NCBI GenBank assembly: GCA_021904315.1
Contig: CM038910.1
Span: 24,190,256-24,254,255 of the forward strand
Length of the DNA stretch: 64,000 bases
Direction: 5' to 3'
Origin: Sphagnum magellanicum
Taxonomy: Eukaryota; Streptophyta; Sphagnopsida; Sphagnales; Sphagnaceae
The notes below the pieces were generated by a model. That model was not told the DNA's origin. It ran no database searches and worked only from the letters and a program-made list of their open reading frames with translations. Position numbers and translations under genes: made by a program. This document shows, piece by piece, positions 1-11,300 of this stretch (within the stretch, counting starts at the first letter, position 1; every line of letters starts with the position of its first letter).

Positions 1-1560
1 TATGTTTTTACTTAGTCATATTGAACATATTTTTTTATAATGAAAATGAAAATTTAAAAGATTATGAATGCATTTTTGAATTGACATTGAATTTATAAAT
101 ATTGTAGGTCAATTTAAACAAAAATATATATATGTAAATTTATTCATGACATGTAATTTCAATTTTTTTAATTTTTTAAATATAATTTTTAGAATACATT
201 ATTGAATAAGCTTCAAGATCATGTTTTCATTTGTAACATTTAAGTAAATTTTGAAAAAAAAGACGAATGTTAAAGTTGAATTTCCTCAACAATTTCATGT
301 CAAATACAATAAACTTAAACTATTTTTCTTTGTTAATAAAACTTTGAAGTGATTTGGTTGTTAAGACCTTGGTGTGCTTCTATGAGTGCTTCGGTTCAAT
401 GCTTGATGGATGCGTGTGTCAATGTATCTTGCATAAATGTAATTTACACACATGTACATCATGGTGAATGGTGTCCAAAACGACTTGTTTACAAAATCCA
501 AAAAATAATAATTAATTTTGCCATGGCATGTATTTTTGTCACAATGCCCCCATAACAAAAATACAATCCATGACTCCATGATTTGGGAAAAAAAGATTTT
601 TTTTGGGGTTTGATGATGTCGCGCATTATTCTAGGACATATTAACTTGGGACTTCATATATCCATGTCATAATTTTAAAATGAGAAATTATCTAATGCAA
701 CATATGACTATCTAAAATGATTAAAAAACATTTCACTAAAAATGTCCTAATCAACTAGTATTTTTTTACCAAAACCATACAAGGTGCATATTAGTCAATT
801 TTGTCCCATTTCACTAAAAACCTAGTGAATTTGGGTAGTGAAAAAGGACAAGATTTCTTATGGTTGCTCAAATTTTGTGAAAATGGAAAACATATTATGA
901 ATTGAAAACATTGTTGAAAGCATGCCAACTCCCTTGTTTTTTTACCAATTCTAGAATTGACATGGCTAGTTTTGTGAATCTTCACAAGGTGGTTGCTAAA
1001 AGGAATGCATTTTCAACCTTTCCAAGTGCACGAAATGTAATTCAATTAGAAGGTGGGGCAAAAAGTGAAGGGTTGAAGTGCCAATTTTCTTGAATGGAAG
1101 GGGATGTGGATTTATAAGGAATCCTTAAACTAGTTTGCATTCCAAACAAAAAAACACCAAGGAAAAAACCAACTATGGTGAAATATGAAAAAAGGTGAAA
1201 AATATATAAAGAAATTCCATTGTGTATAAAAGAATAATAAATAAATAAATAAAAACAAAAAAATGGAAAAACCATGAAAGACATGATGAAAAAAAAAAAA
1301 AAAAAAACCAAAGGTTAACCTAATTCTCTGACATGTCAATCACACATTTTGATATTGGACCTTCAAATGGACCTTAAGCCTTTAGACACACTCATTGTAC
1401 CATAAGAAAAAATGTTTTTTTCAATGTGCAAAAAGGTCCAATTCAAGGTTCAATTTGGTTTAAATTGGTTTCTAGGCTTTTGGTCCCTGGACCCTTGTCT
1501 AAAGTGGCCCTAAAGGTCACAAGAGGTATGACACTTTTTTGCACTTGTATTCCATATTGA
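1..1560. other. AT-rich intergenic DNA, no gene seen
   Basis: Very AT-rich sequence with poly-A and poly-T runs. The short open frames here have no recognisable domain and low-complexity composition (Phe/Lys/Asn runs), so I call none of them. No RNA gene or clear transposon end was seen. Confidence 0.6.
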
Positions 1561-1574
1561 CTTGATGCTTGGTG

Positions 1575-2060
1575 GACTTATAAGTGTTGGATAATAAGGT
1601 GGCAAGCATAATTCTAACAATTTTTTCTTCATTTCAATCGTCAACTTGATTTTTGATGGAGCCATTAAGGTGGATAATAGGGTGGCAAGCAACATCACAA
1701 AATTTCAACTCTTCTATTATTTAGTTGTTTAATGTTTGGTGTAACTATTAGGGTGGATAATAAGGTGGCAAGCATAATCAAAACAATTTTTCTCCACCTG
1801 CATTATCAATTCAATATGTTTGGTCAAGCCATTAGGGTGCATAATAGGATGGCAAGTAGTATGATATTTTTTCACATTTTGACTACTTATTGGCTTGATG
1901 TTGGGTGGAATTAGTATAGTGGATAATAAGGTGGCTCAAGTCAACTTATTCTCACTTCCCCCGAATGTTTTCCACTTAAACACTATTGGTTTTAAATGTT
2001 GTTGGAACTTGTTAGGTTGGATAATAAGGTGACAAGAGTTTTCCTTGCTTCCTTTTTTCC
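1575..2060 (+). repeat. Minisatellite family, cluster 1 (about 6 degenerate units)
   Basis: The core GGATAATAAGGTGGCAAG recurs near 1588, 1671, 1752, 1837, 1920 and 2018, at 80-100 base spacing, with substitutions such as GGGTGGCAAG, GGATGGCAAG and GGTGACAAG. Between cores are diverged stretches containing CTTCCTTTTTTCCTCCACTT-like and TTGGTNNAACTTATT-like segments. This is the most diverged of three clusters of the same family; the others are at 13.85 and 19.24 kb. No coding capacity was seen. Confidence 0.75.
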
Positions 2061-2279
2061 TCCACTTTAACATTATTAGCTTTATCTTTTGATCAAACTT
2101 ATTCCAACAATGATGATAATTAAATCTAGTTTAGGTGAAAAAAAGGGTAGGATTTAAGGTTGCCTTGAGGGATGATCCTAAGCTAAAGATGTTTCAAATG
2201 TCTCTCTAAGTATCTCTAGTAGTAATATTTTTAAAAATAACATATATATTTATATTTTTTTATTCAATTTTATTTCCTC

Positions 2280-2760
2280 CTATTGTCCTTTAACATTTTC
2301 TTGAAGCTACCTTATGTTTTTTCAACATTGCTTGGTGATTTTTTAATGATGCGAAATATGCCGCATCATTTTCTTGATGTTATTCGACATTTTTTCAATG
2401 TTTTTCTGATGCCCTTGTAATCTCTCAAAATTTTTGCAACATCTTCAAAGTTTTCAAAACATTTTTCTAACACCTTTGAAATTTGTCCAACTTTGCACAA
2501 AATTGGCCAAGGTCCTTCAACATCTCCTTAACATTACTTAACATTTATCTCACATTATCATCATCGCCTAACATTTTCCCAACATCCTCCATCATGTGAA
2601 AAAAAATTCAATGTTTTCTAATTTTTTTCAACATTGTTGAGTACCCCTTACATTTCCTTAACATTAATCGATGTCCCCCAACATTTCCCCAATGTTATTC
2701 AATGCCCCTATCATCCCCCAATGTCTTCTCAATATCCCCCCATCACCAAGCATTATCACA
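2280..2760. repeat. Degenerate CAACATT/CCCCAATGTT short-motif repeat
   Basis: The stretch consists of loosely repeated 10-16 base words such as CAACATTTCC, CCCCAATGTT, TTCTTGAAG and CAATGTTTTTC. A similar patch lies at 4045-4210. It looks like an old low-order satellite, not coding DNA. The open frame from 2634 is built from these words and is not called. Confidence 0.5.
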
Positions 2761-4640
2761 AATGTGTGTCTTTATTTTTTTTTATGATTAAAATTTTAAT
2801 GAAAGCGAATAAGGAACAATTCATTTATGCCAAAAATTTGATTGTATTTTATATTATTTGAAATGACTAAAACTATTATTTGATATAACAATATTAAACC
2901 CAAAACCCTTTTCAACCACAACCTTAAACCTTTACCATCCAACAACCACCTCACATGGTGATATAAAATGTTATTACAAAATGTGTACATGCACTTTTTT
3001 TTAATATCATGCATTGTAACTTTATTATATTCGACTATTCATAATTAAAACTTTTACACATTTACATCTTTATTATCGTTATTAAATTTTAATTCAATTT
3101 TTCATTTAATAATTACATTGCAATTTATGATGCCTTTTGATTTCAAGATGTAAATTTTTTTAATTTATATCATTTCATTCAATTTTATAATTTCTATAGT
3201 CCAAATGGTAAAACAATACATTATTTTATATATCTTGATTTGAGAAAAAATTCAAGACTAATAAAAAATATTTTTTTATTTTTTAAATCTCACCATGAAA
3301 TTAATTTAACTTCTAAAAACATATAATTAGAATGCACATGTTTTTAGTATACATATAGAATTTTCAAAAAAAAGTTCTAGTTTCACATGTTATAATAGTT
3401 TTTTTTTTAATTTAAAAAATCAGTTTGATATTCCATTTTTTCACATGTGTTTTATGTTATATTTCAAATGTTGTTTTGTGGTTCTATTTGTATTTGAATA
3501 ATTAAAAACAACAAATGACAACATGAAATTCATAATTTATTTTTATTTGTTTTAATAATTCAGTTCAAAAAATATTTTAATATTTTGAAATACTTTTAAT
3601 ATTATCACATCATCAAAAATCGCATTAAAATCATAATTAGTCATATCAAATCACATTAATCAAATTAGATAATCATGAAAAGAGAAAATATTGATTACAA
3701 CTTGTTGTTTGCAATTCAAAGTGCCAATTGCTATTATTTTGTAATTATAATAATAATAATAAATTACATTTTTAGTCACAAATGACAACTTGTAAAAAAT
3801 GATTTTTCTAGTAATGAATTCATCTAGGTGCCACATACACCACATGTTCAACATAAATGTCTTGTTTTTACTAAATAACTATTTTTCAAAACCAAAACAA
3901 ACATACCTAGTTTTTATTTTAGTCAAATCAAATATATTTAATCATTCCAAAAAAATTGACTTGATTTTACAATCATCTTAGTTGTGATGTTATTAGTGGA
4001 AAAACCATGTTTTGTAATAATGAAGGAAATCAAAATTTTAAAAATAAAAATGTTTCCCCAATTTTCCCTAGTGTTTTCATAATGTTACCCAACATCCCCT
4101 ACCATTTCCTAGTGTTGCTTGGTGTCCTTCGTTGTCTCCACAATAATGTTCAATACCCACAATGTCCCCTAATGTCATTCTAACTTCCTTTCATTGCCTT
4201 TGAAATCAACTATTTTTTCCCCTATTTGTTTGAATAGGTGTTTTGGAACACATTTGTTGGATTTGAAACAAAATAGGTCACCTATGTTGAAACTTCTTAA
4301 GACTTATTGTTAACACTTCCACCATATGAAAACTTAGGTGAGGTTGGTTTTAAAAATTATTATTTCTCACCTATTCAATCAAGTATGTCGTCTTGCCATC
4401 AAATATATTTTGTCACAATGAAGAATACATTGAAAGACACAATCCCCAAATAGTCAAGGGCTAAATGCCTATCGTATTTCATCCAATTGCATTTTTTAAA
4501 TAATTTTTTGTATGAATTTTTCAATGCATACATTATTGTGATAAATTTAGTGGAAGATATTTTGCACTCAAAACAACACAAGTTTCAAGTTAATTCTAAG
4601 TTTTGTAACAATATGCAAATTCAAAACATGTTTCCTATCT
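2761..4640. other. AT-rich intergenic DNA
   Basis: Long A/T runs with no recognisable domain on either strand. A second patch of the CCCAACATCCCC/CTAGTGTT short-motif repeat occupies about 4045-4210. Confidence 0.55.
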
Positions 4641-5600
4641 CCCACAAAAAAAGATGTGGGGGCTTTGGGAAGGAATTAAAACTAAACCACAACACAACTT
4701 CAAAATGAAACCAGTCAATCTACAGAAACCAAGAAAGAAATTAATTAATGCAATTTGGAATCAAAGTGGTGCATGGACAAGCAACACAATTGACCCAATT
4801 CATAAGACACATCATGGCTCAACCTTGAAAACAACTCACCATTTTCCTTGTTTATGACTAGTGGTGGGTGTTGCATCAAATTAGCAAAAAACTTATAAGT
4901 GGTGGAATGTTTGGGGGATAATTTTATGGTTCACAAAGGCACAATAAGCCCAAGTGAGCATTCCAAAGGTGACAACTCCCAAGCTAATGGCAACTTCAAG
5001 GGAGAAAAACAAATGCAAATGAAAAAGGGTGCATCACAAAAGGAACTTTGAGATGACAAGAAATTGAAAGGTGATGTGAATAAGATGATTAAATGTCTCA
5101 ACTATAATCAATCGGGGCATTTAATCAAAAACTACCCCAAACTAATAAAGGTAAAGTAGGAATTGTAAGACAAAGGATCTATTGTCAAGGAAAACTTAAT
5201 TTCACTTCATTGTGTTATGGGAACTAACATTGTTTTTTGGTTGTTGGATTTAGGAACCACACATTTGTTCATAAGTTCAATTATTATTGAATGATTGAAG
5301 TGTGATGCACAAAGGTGGCAAAACCCATCATTCCTTATTCTCAATTTTACAAGTTATGAATCCCATAATTATGCATGTTCATCAATTTCATAATCATAGG
5401 CTTTGAAAAAACCTTGCAAATGTTATATTGCATGTTCAATTTGAAAATCATTTCACCCTTATTTGCCCAAATTTATTGCCTAGGAGTTGAATTACCAATT
5501 TGACTCCCCGCCATTATTTTGGCCATACCTTGATTTTCAAATTTTCTAAATGGAAAATGTGAATTCATTTTCAATATCTACAAAAAACACTTTCATGTTG
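4640..5600 (+). mobile_element. Decayed Ty3/gypsy-type retrotransposon fragment (gag zinc knuckle and protease)
   Basis: The conceptual translation near 5083-5155 reads CLNYNQSGHLIKNY. This is a CCHC zinc knuckle (C-X2-C-X4-H-X4-C) with the second and third Cys changed to Tyr. About 90 bases on, near 5235-5285, LLDLGTTHLFIS resembles the retropepsin signature DSGATHxFIS, with the Ser after Asp changed to Leu, and an in-frame stop follows soon after. A polar stretch of likely gag origin precedes the knuckle. Order gag then protease on the plus strand, with stops in all frames, indicates an inactive relic. No LTRs were found. The downstream limit is a guess. Confidence 0.6.
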
Positions 5601-6425
5601 GCTTGCAATTGGCATAAATATTTGGCAAATGGATTTATAATTGCACGTTCAATCTTATTTTATACCTAAACCTAAAATTCAAATTTTAAAATTTTCACAA
5701 CTTTAAACTAAATATAAAAACCTAAATGTTAGAAATAATATGTATATTTTTCAATATGGATATTTTAATGCCATTAAAATTGGAACCAAGTTCCATGTTA
5801 TTGAACAAGGCTCAATATATTTCTAATCAATTAACATTACAACGTATTTTTCAATTTTCAATTAAACTATGTAATAATCATCATCAAGGTCACATTTAAA
5901 GGAATTTGATATATTGTAAAGTAACCATATATTATTGTCCATCATAAACTATGTTTTTTAAGAAGAAAAACCTTATTATCCAATAGTAAAATGAAATGCC
6001 TTTTACAATATATTAAAAAGTCCACCTATTTGTTTGGGGATTGCCATGGATGAAAATTTAACACAAGTTGTAATTTTAATTTACATAAAACTATCTAGTA
6101 GTGGACATTGTAACACAATAACACATATTGGGTTTTGTGACTAGTTTTTAAAATGACTATCGTATTTTTTGATAATGTTTACAACTATTTGATCACAAAA
6201 ATTACTATGTAGTTGTAAAGGACATCAAGATGCCATGTGGCATCATAATTTTACAAATATAGTCAATATGACAACTTGTTCACTTTTTGGGTATATATAT
6301 AATTTATATTAATATATTTCAATGATGTAAAATTCAAAATTCAAAATTACCATTTATTTTTGTGACAAATAGTAACTAATATGACTCAATTTGTAATGAT
6401 GATGATGTGGCATGCCATGTATTGA
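5601..6425. other. AT-rich intergenic DNA
   Basis: No coding, RNA or repeat structure recognised beyond A/T runs. Confidence 0.5.
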
Positions 6426-6432
6426 CAAGGTG

Positions 6433-6790
6433 TTACAACTAGTAATCAACCTCATGATTCATGACATTGATTTTAATGAACTTGCATTTATTGATTGGTA
6501 AAAAATGTTCATAATGCAAAAACATGTCTTTTACAACTTATCTTATGTAACTACAATGTCTAACATAATTTTTTAAATGATTAAAAATGTTGTAATAACT
6601 AGTAATCAACCTAATGATTCATGACATTAATTTCAATACAATTACATTTATTGATTAGTAAAAAATGTTCACAATGACAAAACATGTCTTTTATGACTTA
6701 AGCTATGCAATTACAATGTCCAACACGATTAAAGAAACAACTAAAAATGTATTTAACAATTAGTAGTCAACCTTATGACTCATGCAATTA
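6433..6790 (+). repeat. 160-bp direct tandem duplication, about 2.2 copies
   Basis: The block starting AGTAATCAACCTCATGATTC at 6441 recurs as AGTAATCAACCTAATGATTC at 6601 and, truncated, as AGTAGTCAACCTTATGACTC at 6762. The periods are 160 and 161 bases. The interior (CATTTATTGATTGGTAAAAA, AACATGTCTTTTA and others) is conserved between the first two copies. It has no coding potential. Confidence 0.8.
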
Positions 6791-6889
6791 CTAAAAATGA
6801 CTAAAAAAATAACTATAATTGCATAGGACCTAACAAGGATGCCAACATTGTGGAGTTAATTCATTCAAATGTTCATCCATAACTTATAA

Positions 6890-7140
6890 TGAATTTATAC
6901 CTAATTCCTAGTTTAGTTTCAGTTCATTTTTAGTTGGTTTTTAATTAAGTGTTAATTTTTTTAATTCATTTATAGTCCACTTATAGTTCACTTTTAGTTC
7001 ACTTCCAATTAATTTTGAGTTCATTATTAATTAAGTTTTAATTTAGTCATAATTCATTCATAGTTCACACATGAGTACACATGGGCCACATATGGGTGTG
7101 CATGGGTGCACATGGGCGAACATGGGGCACATGTAGGTTG
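6890..7140. repeat. Short-motif repeats (TTAGTTCACTT and CACATGGG)
   Basis: At 6900-7070 the words TTAGTTCACTT, TAATTCATT and TTAATTAAGT recur. At 7065-7135 CACATGGG/GTGCATGGGTG words recur every 8-15 bases. These are simple degenerate repeats without coding potential. Confidence 0.55.
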
Positions 7141-7169
7141 GAAATTTCTTGAATTTTTTTTAAAAACTA

Positions 7170-7260
7170 AGTGCCCAATATGTATAAATAGGGATAAAAT
7201 TTCCCATTACCTTCAATCTATTCAACGTCAATTTTAGGTACATTTTCTTATCATAACCTT
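7170..7260 (+). promoter_or_regulatory. Possible core promoter (TATA box), orphan
   Basis: TGTATAAATAGGGATA at about 7180 is a good TATA-box match in otherwise AT-rich DNA. It is followed by a pyrimidine-rich stretch (CTTATTTTGTTCTTATTTTG). No gene follows, so it could be an old LTR promoter or chance. Confidence 0.2.
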
Positions 7261-7589
7261 ATTTTGTTCTTATTTTGTTATTGCAATACAATCTTGTTGA
7301 ATTTTTGTTTTGCATTTGTCGTGTTTGTGTTCTTATTTTTCTTGTTCCATGATTTGGATTTGAAATTAGACGTGGCCTTGTTTTTGTCTTGATTTAGGAA
7401 ATCTTGTAAAGTTGGTTGTTTTCGTGCCCGTGATAAGACCACTCATTTTATTGGCTATGTTTATTTCAAATAACCTAGTGTAGTTTATATAATTTTATCA
7501 CAATTTAGCCATATTTAGTGATGTATTGTTTCAATAGTGAACTTTATCTTAATTTTTCCAAATTCAACCAAATTTAACCTCAATATTCA

Positions 7590-8230
7590 AATTTAACTTA
7601 ATTTATCATTGTTTAATCATGTTTAACATAAAATATATATTTATTTTCATTTATGGTAATTTAGCCATGTTTAAACTAAATCAATATTTTTTTGAAAAAT
7701 ATTAATTTAACCATATTTTAATAATTTTCAACTATTCTTAACCTAAATAATTGTGTTTAAAGGTGTTTAGCCATGTTTAGCCAAAGTAATTGTGTTTAAC
7801 CATGTTTAGTTGAAGTAATTATGTTTTAAAATGTTTTAAAATGTTTAATCAAAGTAATTATGTTTAGCCATGTTTATGTTTGTGTAACCATGTTTAGTTT
7901 AACTAATTATGTTTAATCTAATTTATATATTAATTTAGCCATGTTTAACCTACGTGATTTTTTTAACCAAAAATATTTAAAGTAATTATGTTTAACCATG
8001 TTTAGACTAACTTAATCTATGTCTAACCTAAATTAACGTAGTTTAATCTAGGTCTACCATAGATTAACTTAGTTTAATTTAAGTGTAACCTACTTTAATG
8101 TAAGTTTAGCCTAAAGTCTAAGTAATCTTAGCTAAATTAGATTAAGTTAATTTACTTTCAGCATAGGGAAGCTTAAGTTAATCTAGGTTAAGTTGACCTA
8201 GGAAGTAGGTAGGTTGATCAATGTCATCCT
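7590..8230. repeat. Degenerate TTTAACCATGTTTAG repeat
   Basis: Words of the form GTTTAACCATGTTTAGCCAAAGTAATTAT recur at roughly 30-45 base spacing between 7600 and 8000. They grade into CTAACCTAAATTAACGTAGTTTAATCTAGG words up to about 8230. This is a low-order, strongly diverged repeat with no open frame. Confidence 0.6.
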
Positions 8231-8304
8231 GGGGTGGCCTAATTTAATTTAAGGCTAAATTTTTTTATCTTTATCATTTTATGTTTAATATACTCAGTAT
8301 AAAA

Positions 8305-8372
8305 AAATGTGGTAGTGCAATGGACGATGGCTTGAACCCCAAAATGGAGGTGAGGGGTTTCAATCCTTATTC
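8305..8372 (+). repeat. Possible tRNA-derived SINE head
   Basis: GTGGTAGTGCAATGG (about 8309) resembles a pol III A box. GGGGTTTCAATCC (about 8355) resembles a B box at tRNA-like spacing, with a TTGAACCCC stretch between. There is no cloverleaf and no 3' end was defined. A chance match is possible. Confidence 0.25.
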
Positions 8373-11300
8373 TTGCAACTTACGATACCTAAGTCACTTG
8401 ATGAAAGTTAGGAACCTCGTCTAGGAAGCCAAGGGTTTGTTTTTAACCTAGGCCACTTAGTCTAGGTTAAGTAGCCCAAGTTAATTATATTAGGCTAGGT
8501 TGATTTTTGGCTAGCTACTTAGGTTAAATTCAATTGACTTTTGCTCATGTGTGATGACTCATAATTAAACATGTGTTTATAGATTTTTAACACATGTGAT
8601 CCAACTATCAAAACATTTTTTGTAACTTTTAGTTGAATATAACGATTAGGTTGACATGGCATGCATTTTACATGCTAAACCAAAGTTAATGATGACATGG
8701 AATTTTTCAATATTTAACAAAATAAAAAATCCTAACTGATAAGATGAATGGGATTTGGAACTATATGTCCTTTGCAACTAAATGGGTGAAACAACATGGG
8801 TTTAGCAACTCAATATTCATTAGTCACAAATGTCATTTTTAATACATAGTCATAAAGGCAAGTTGCAAAACCCAAAATGTGTTCTTATGTAGGGAGTCAA
8901 CCACTAAAAGTTATCGTTAAATATTTGTTAAAGTCCAAAATTTATTGGTAACAAAAAAACACCAATCTTTGTAACTAGACAAAACATTGATTAAAATTTT
9001 GGAGGTTGTCATTCACTAACAACTAGATGGTAGGACCTATGACAATATTAATAATTGAACAATGTTGGTTCATATGACCAAACAAATCAATGTGTAAAAT
9101 TTGGAGGTTACTAATGTTGACTAATAATTAAATGTCAAGATTTGAAACTAAACAATGTTATTCCCCAAATTAGACAAAACAATTAAACATCATGTTGGAG
9201 GTGGTTGTTGACTAGTAATTGGTTAATAGGACCCAAACAACAATAATCAAACATTGTACCAATCTTGTGACCAAATGAAATAATGGGTGGTGTGTGACTC
9301 AATATTTCCCCACTCTCTATCATTACCATGCATTATCTTCTCGTTGTTTCTTGCTATGTTCATTTTTATTTCTTAAATTTTCTTGTCTCTTGTTTTGGGC
9401 TCCTTTGTGTTTCTCAATTTTTTTTGCTTATCACTTTAGGTTCCTTTGTGTTTTCTAATTTTTGTTTATTTTTAATTCTTGGGTCCTTGGCTTTCAATCT
9501 TCTTTTGTCTTTTGCAATGGGCTCCTTTGTTTCATGATCTTTGGGTTGTATTTCATTTTTGGCTCCTAAGTTTCATGATCACTTATTTTGATTCTTGTTC
9601 TTGGTTTTTTGTTTCATGATTATTTTTCTCTCTATTATAATTTGGTAATTTGTTTTGTAATTTTGGCTTGTGAGGCTCATAAGTGTAAATCATGTAAGTA
9701 ATTTTTTAATTGTCATGATTGTGCAAGCTTGTCAATTAATTCCCTTTGTAACATTTGAACATGAATTCCTCCTTTGTCAACCATTACATTTCTATTTTTT
9801 AACAATCATTTTTCTAACATGTTGACCTCAAAGGCTTGTCACAAGGTATCAAACTTCCCAATAAAATGGGACATGAAAGACTTAAAAACTTTGGGCATGT
9901 TGCTTAAGTCTTTGCAAGTAAGCATTAAAGGGGCATGCGAAAGGTCTATAATGGGACTAGGATGAGCTTTTCAAATTAACCTTGTGGAAATGTGAAAATA
10001 CACTAATCAAAATCAAAGGGTGGTTTATGCATTTGGAACCAAGTTTGATCATGGACTCACCTAGAACTCACATGACCTAGACTTGGGATGAATCACCACT
10101 TCCTCCCTTATAGTATATTCTATGATTAGCCACATTTGATAATGAATATTCCAAGAAAAGGATTCTTCAACAAACCTAGTTTTCCATTATGGAAGTTATC
10201 ATGACCACTTGGAAAACCATCAATCAACATAGGATTTACATAGACATTAGTAGAAACGCTAGTATTGATATTAGTTTCAAGATTCAATAGTGTCACATAA
10301 TATTTTTGGAGTGCGCAAAGGTGCCATTAAATAGTCTTTCTTTTTCCCTTTGTATTTTCTAAATGCTTTTAATTGTTGATGTGTTTGTCCTTGCATTTCC
10401 CATTGGGGGTTTCATATGTGGAATGTGATTACCCCAGAATTCCCCATTGGAGGTTACATTGAAATGGCAAAAACTCATGGGAATCCCAAACTGGATTACC
10501 AAAACTAAGGCAAATGCCCCAAAAATTTGAAACATCTTAAATCCTTCAAAACAAGTTCTTTGAACATGAAACCTCGCCATCTTATAACTCTTGTCAAGAC
10601 CTTTCCAATGTTGTGTTGCATGTTCCAACCACAAGTCATTTGGACCATGTTTTATGGATTTTTAATGGTCAAAAGTCAACTTGTTAGTTTGATTTCAAAC
10701 CATTTTTTAACCATAGTTCCTAATTCATGGGTTCAAATGCAAGCTCAGTTTTGATATTTTCATTTCAAGAACTTTTAAATGATATTTTGAAGGGCTAATT
10801 TGGATCACAATTATTATTTTCATTTTTGTCCCAAATATTTGGGACATTTCAAAGTTCTATTTTTCAAAGTGATTTTCACTTGGTAGTGCTTGGGATTCAC
10901 TTCCTTTGCATTTTCATAACATGTGAGAGTGTGGTTGAGTCCTAGGAGTTTTTCCTAGCCCATTCCCTTTATCATAACCTCTTAATTTTAGTCATGGCTC
11001 ATGTTTTCACTTAGAAGCATCTTTCATCCCAAGGACATTTTGTTGTCCTTCCTAAGAGTTGGTCACACACACCCATGCTAAGATCACAACATTTCTAAAA
11101 AAACTACCCCAATTTAAATTCAGTTGGGATGCTAATAAAAAATTTCCATGCCATTAAAAAACCTTTAATAGTTTAAAAAAATTCAAAGATGCTAACTCTT
11201 GTCTAAAAAATTCAAAGATGCTAACTCTTGTCTAAAAAATGATAATAAACAATGGAATCATACATTGAATCATTTGCAAAAAAATTAATTAAAAATAAAT

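Noticed and set aside
9328-9537. Open frame for a 69-residue hydrophobic peptide (possible small membrane protein)
   Set aside because: Composed of repeated GGGCTCCTTTGTTT-like DNA words in T-rich sequence; hydrophobicity follows from T-rich codons and there is no family similarity.
10359-10634. 91-codon minus-strand frame MWLEHATQHW...
   Set aside because: Complex composition but no recognised motif, no splice partners and no neighbours; it could be transposon debris, but nothing supports a function.
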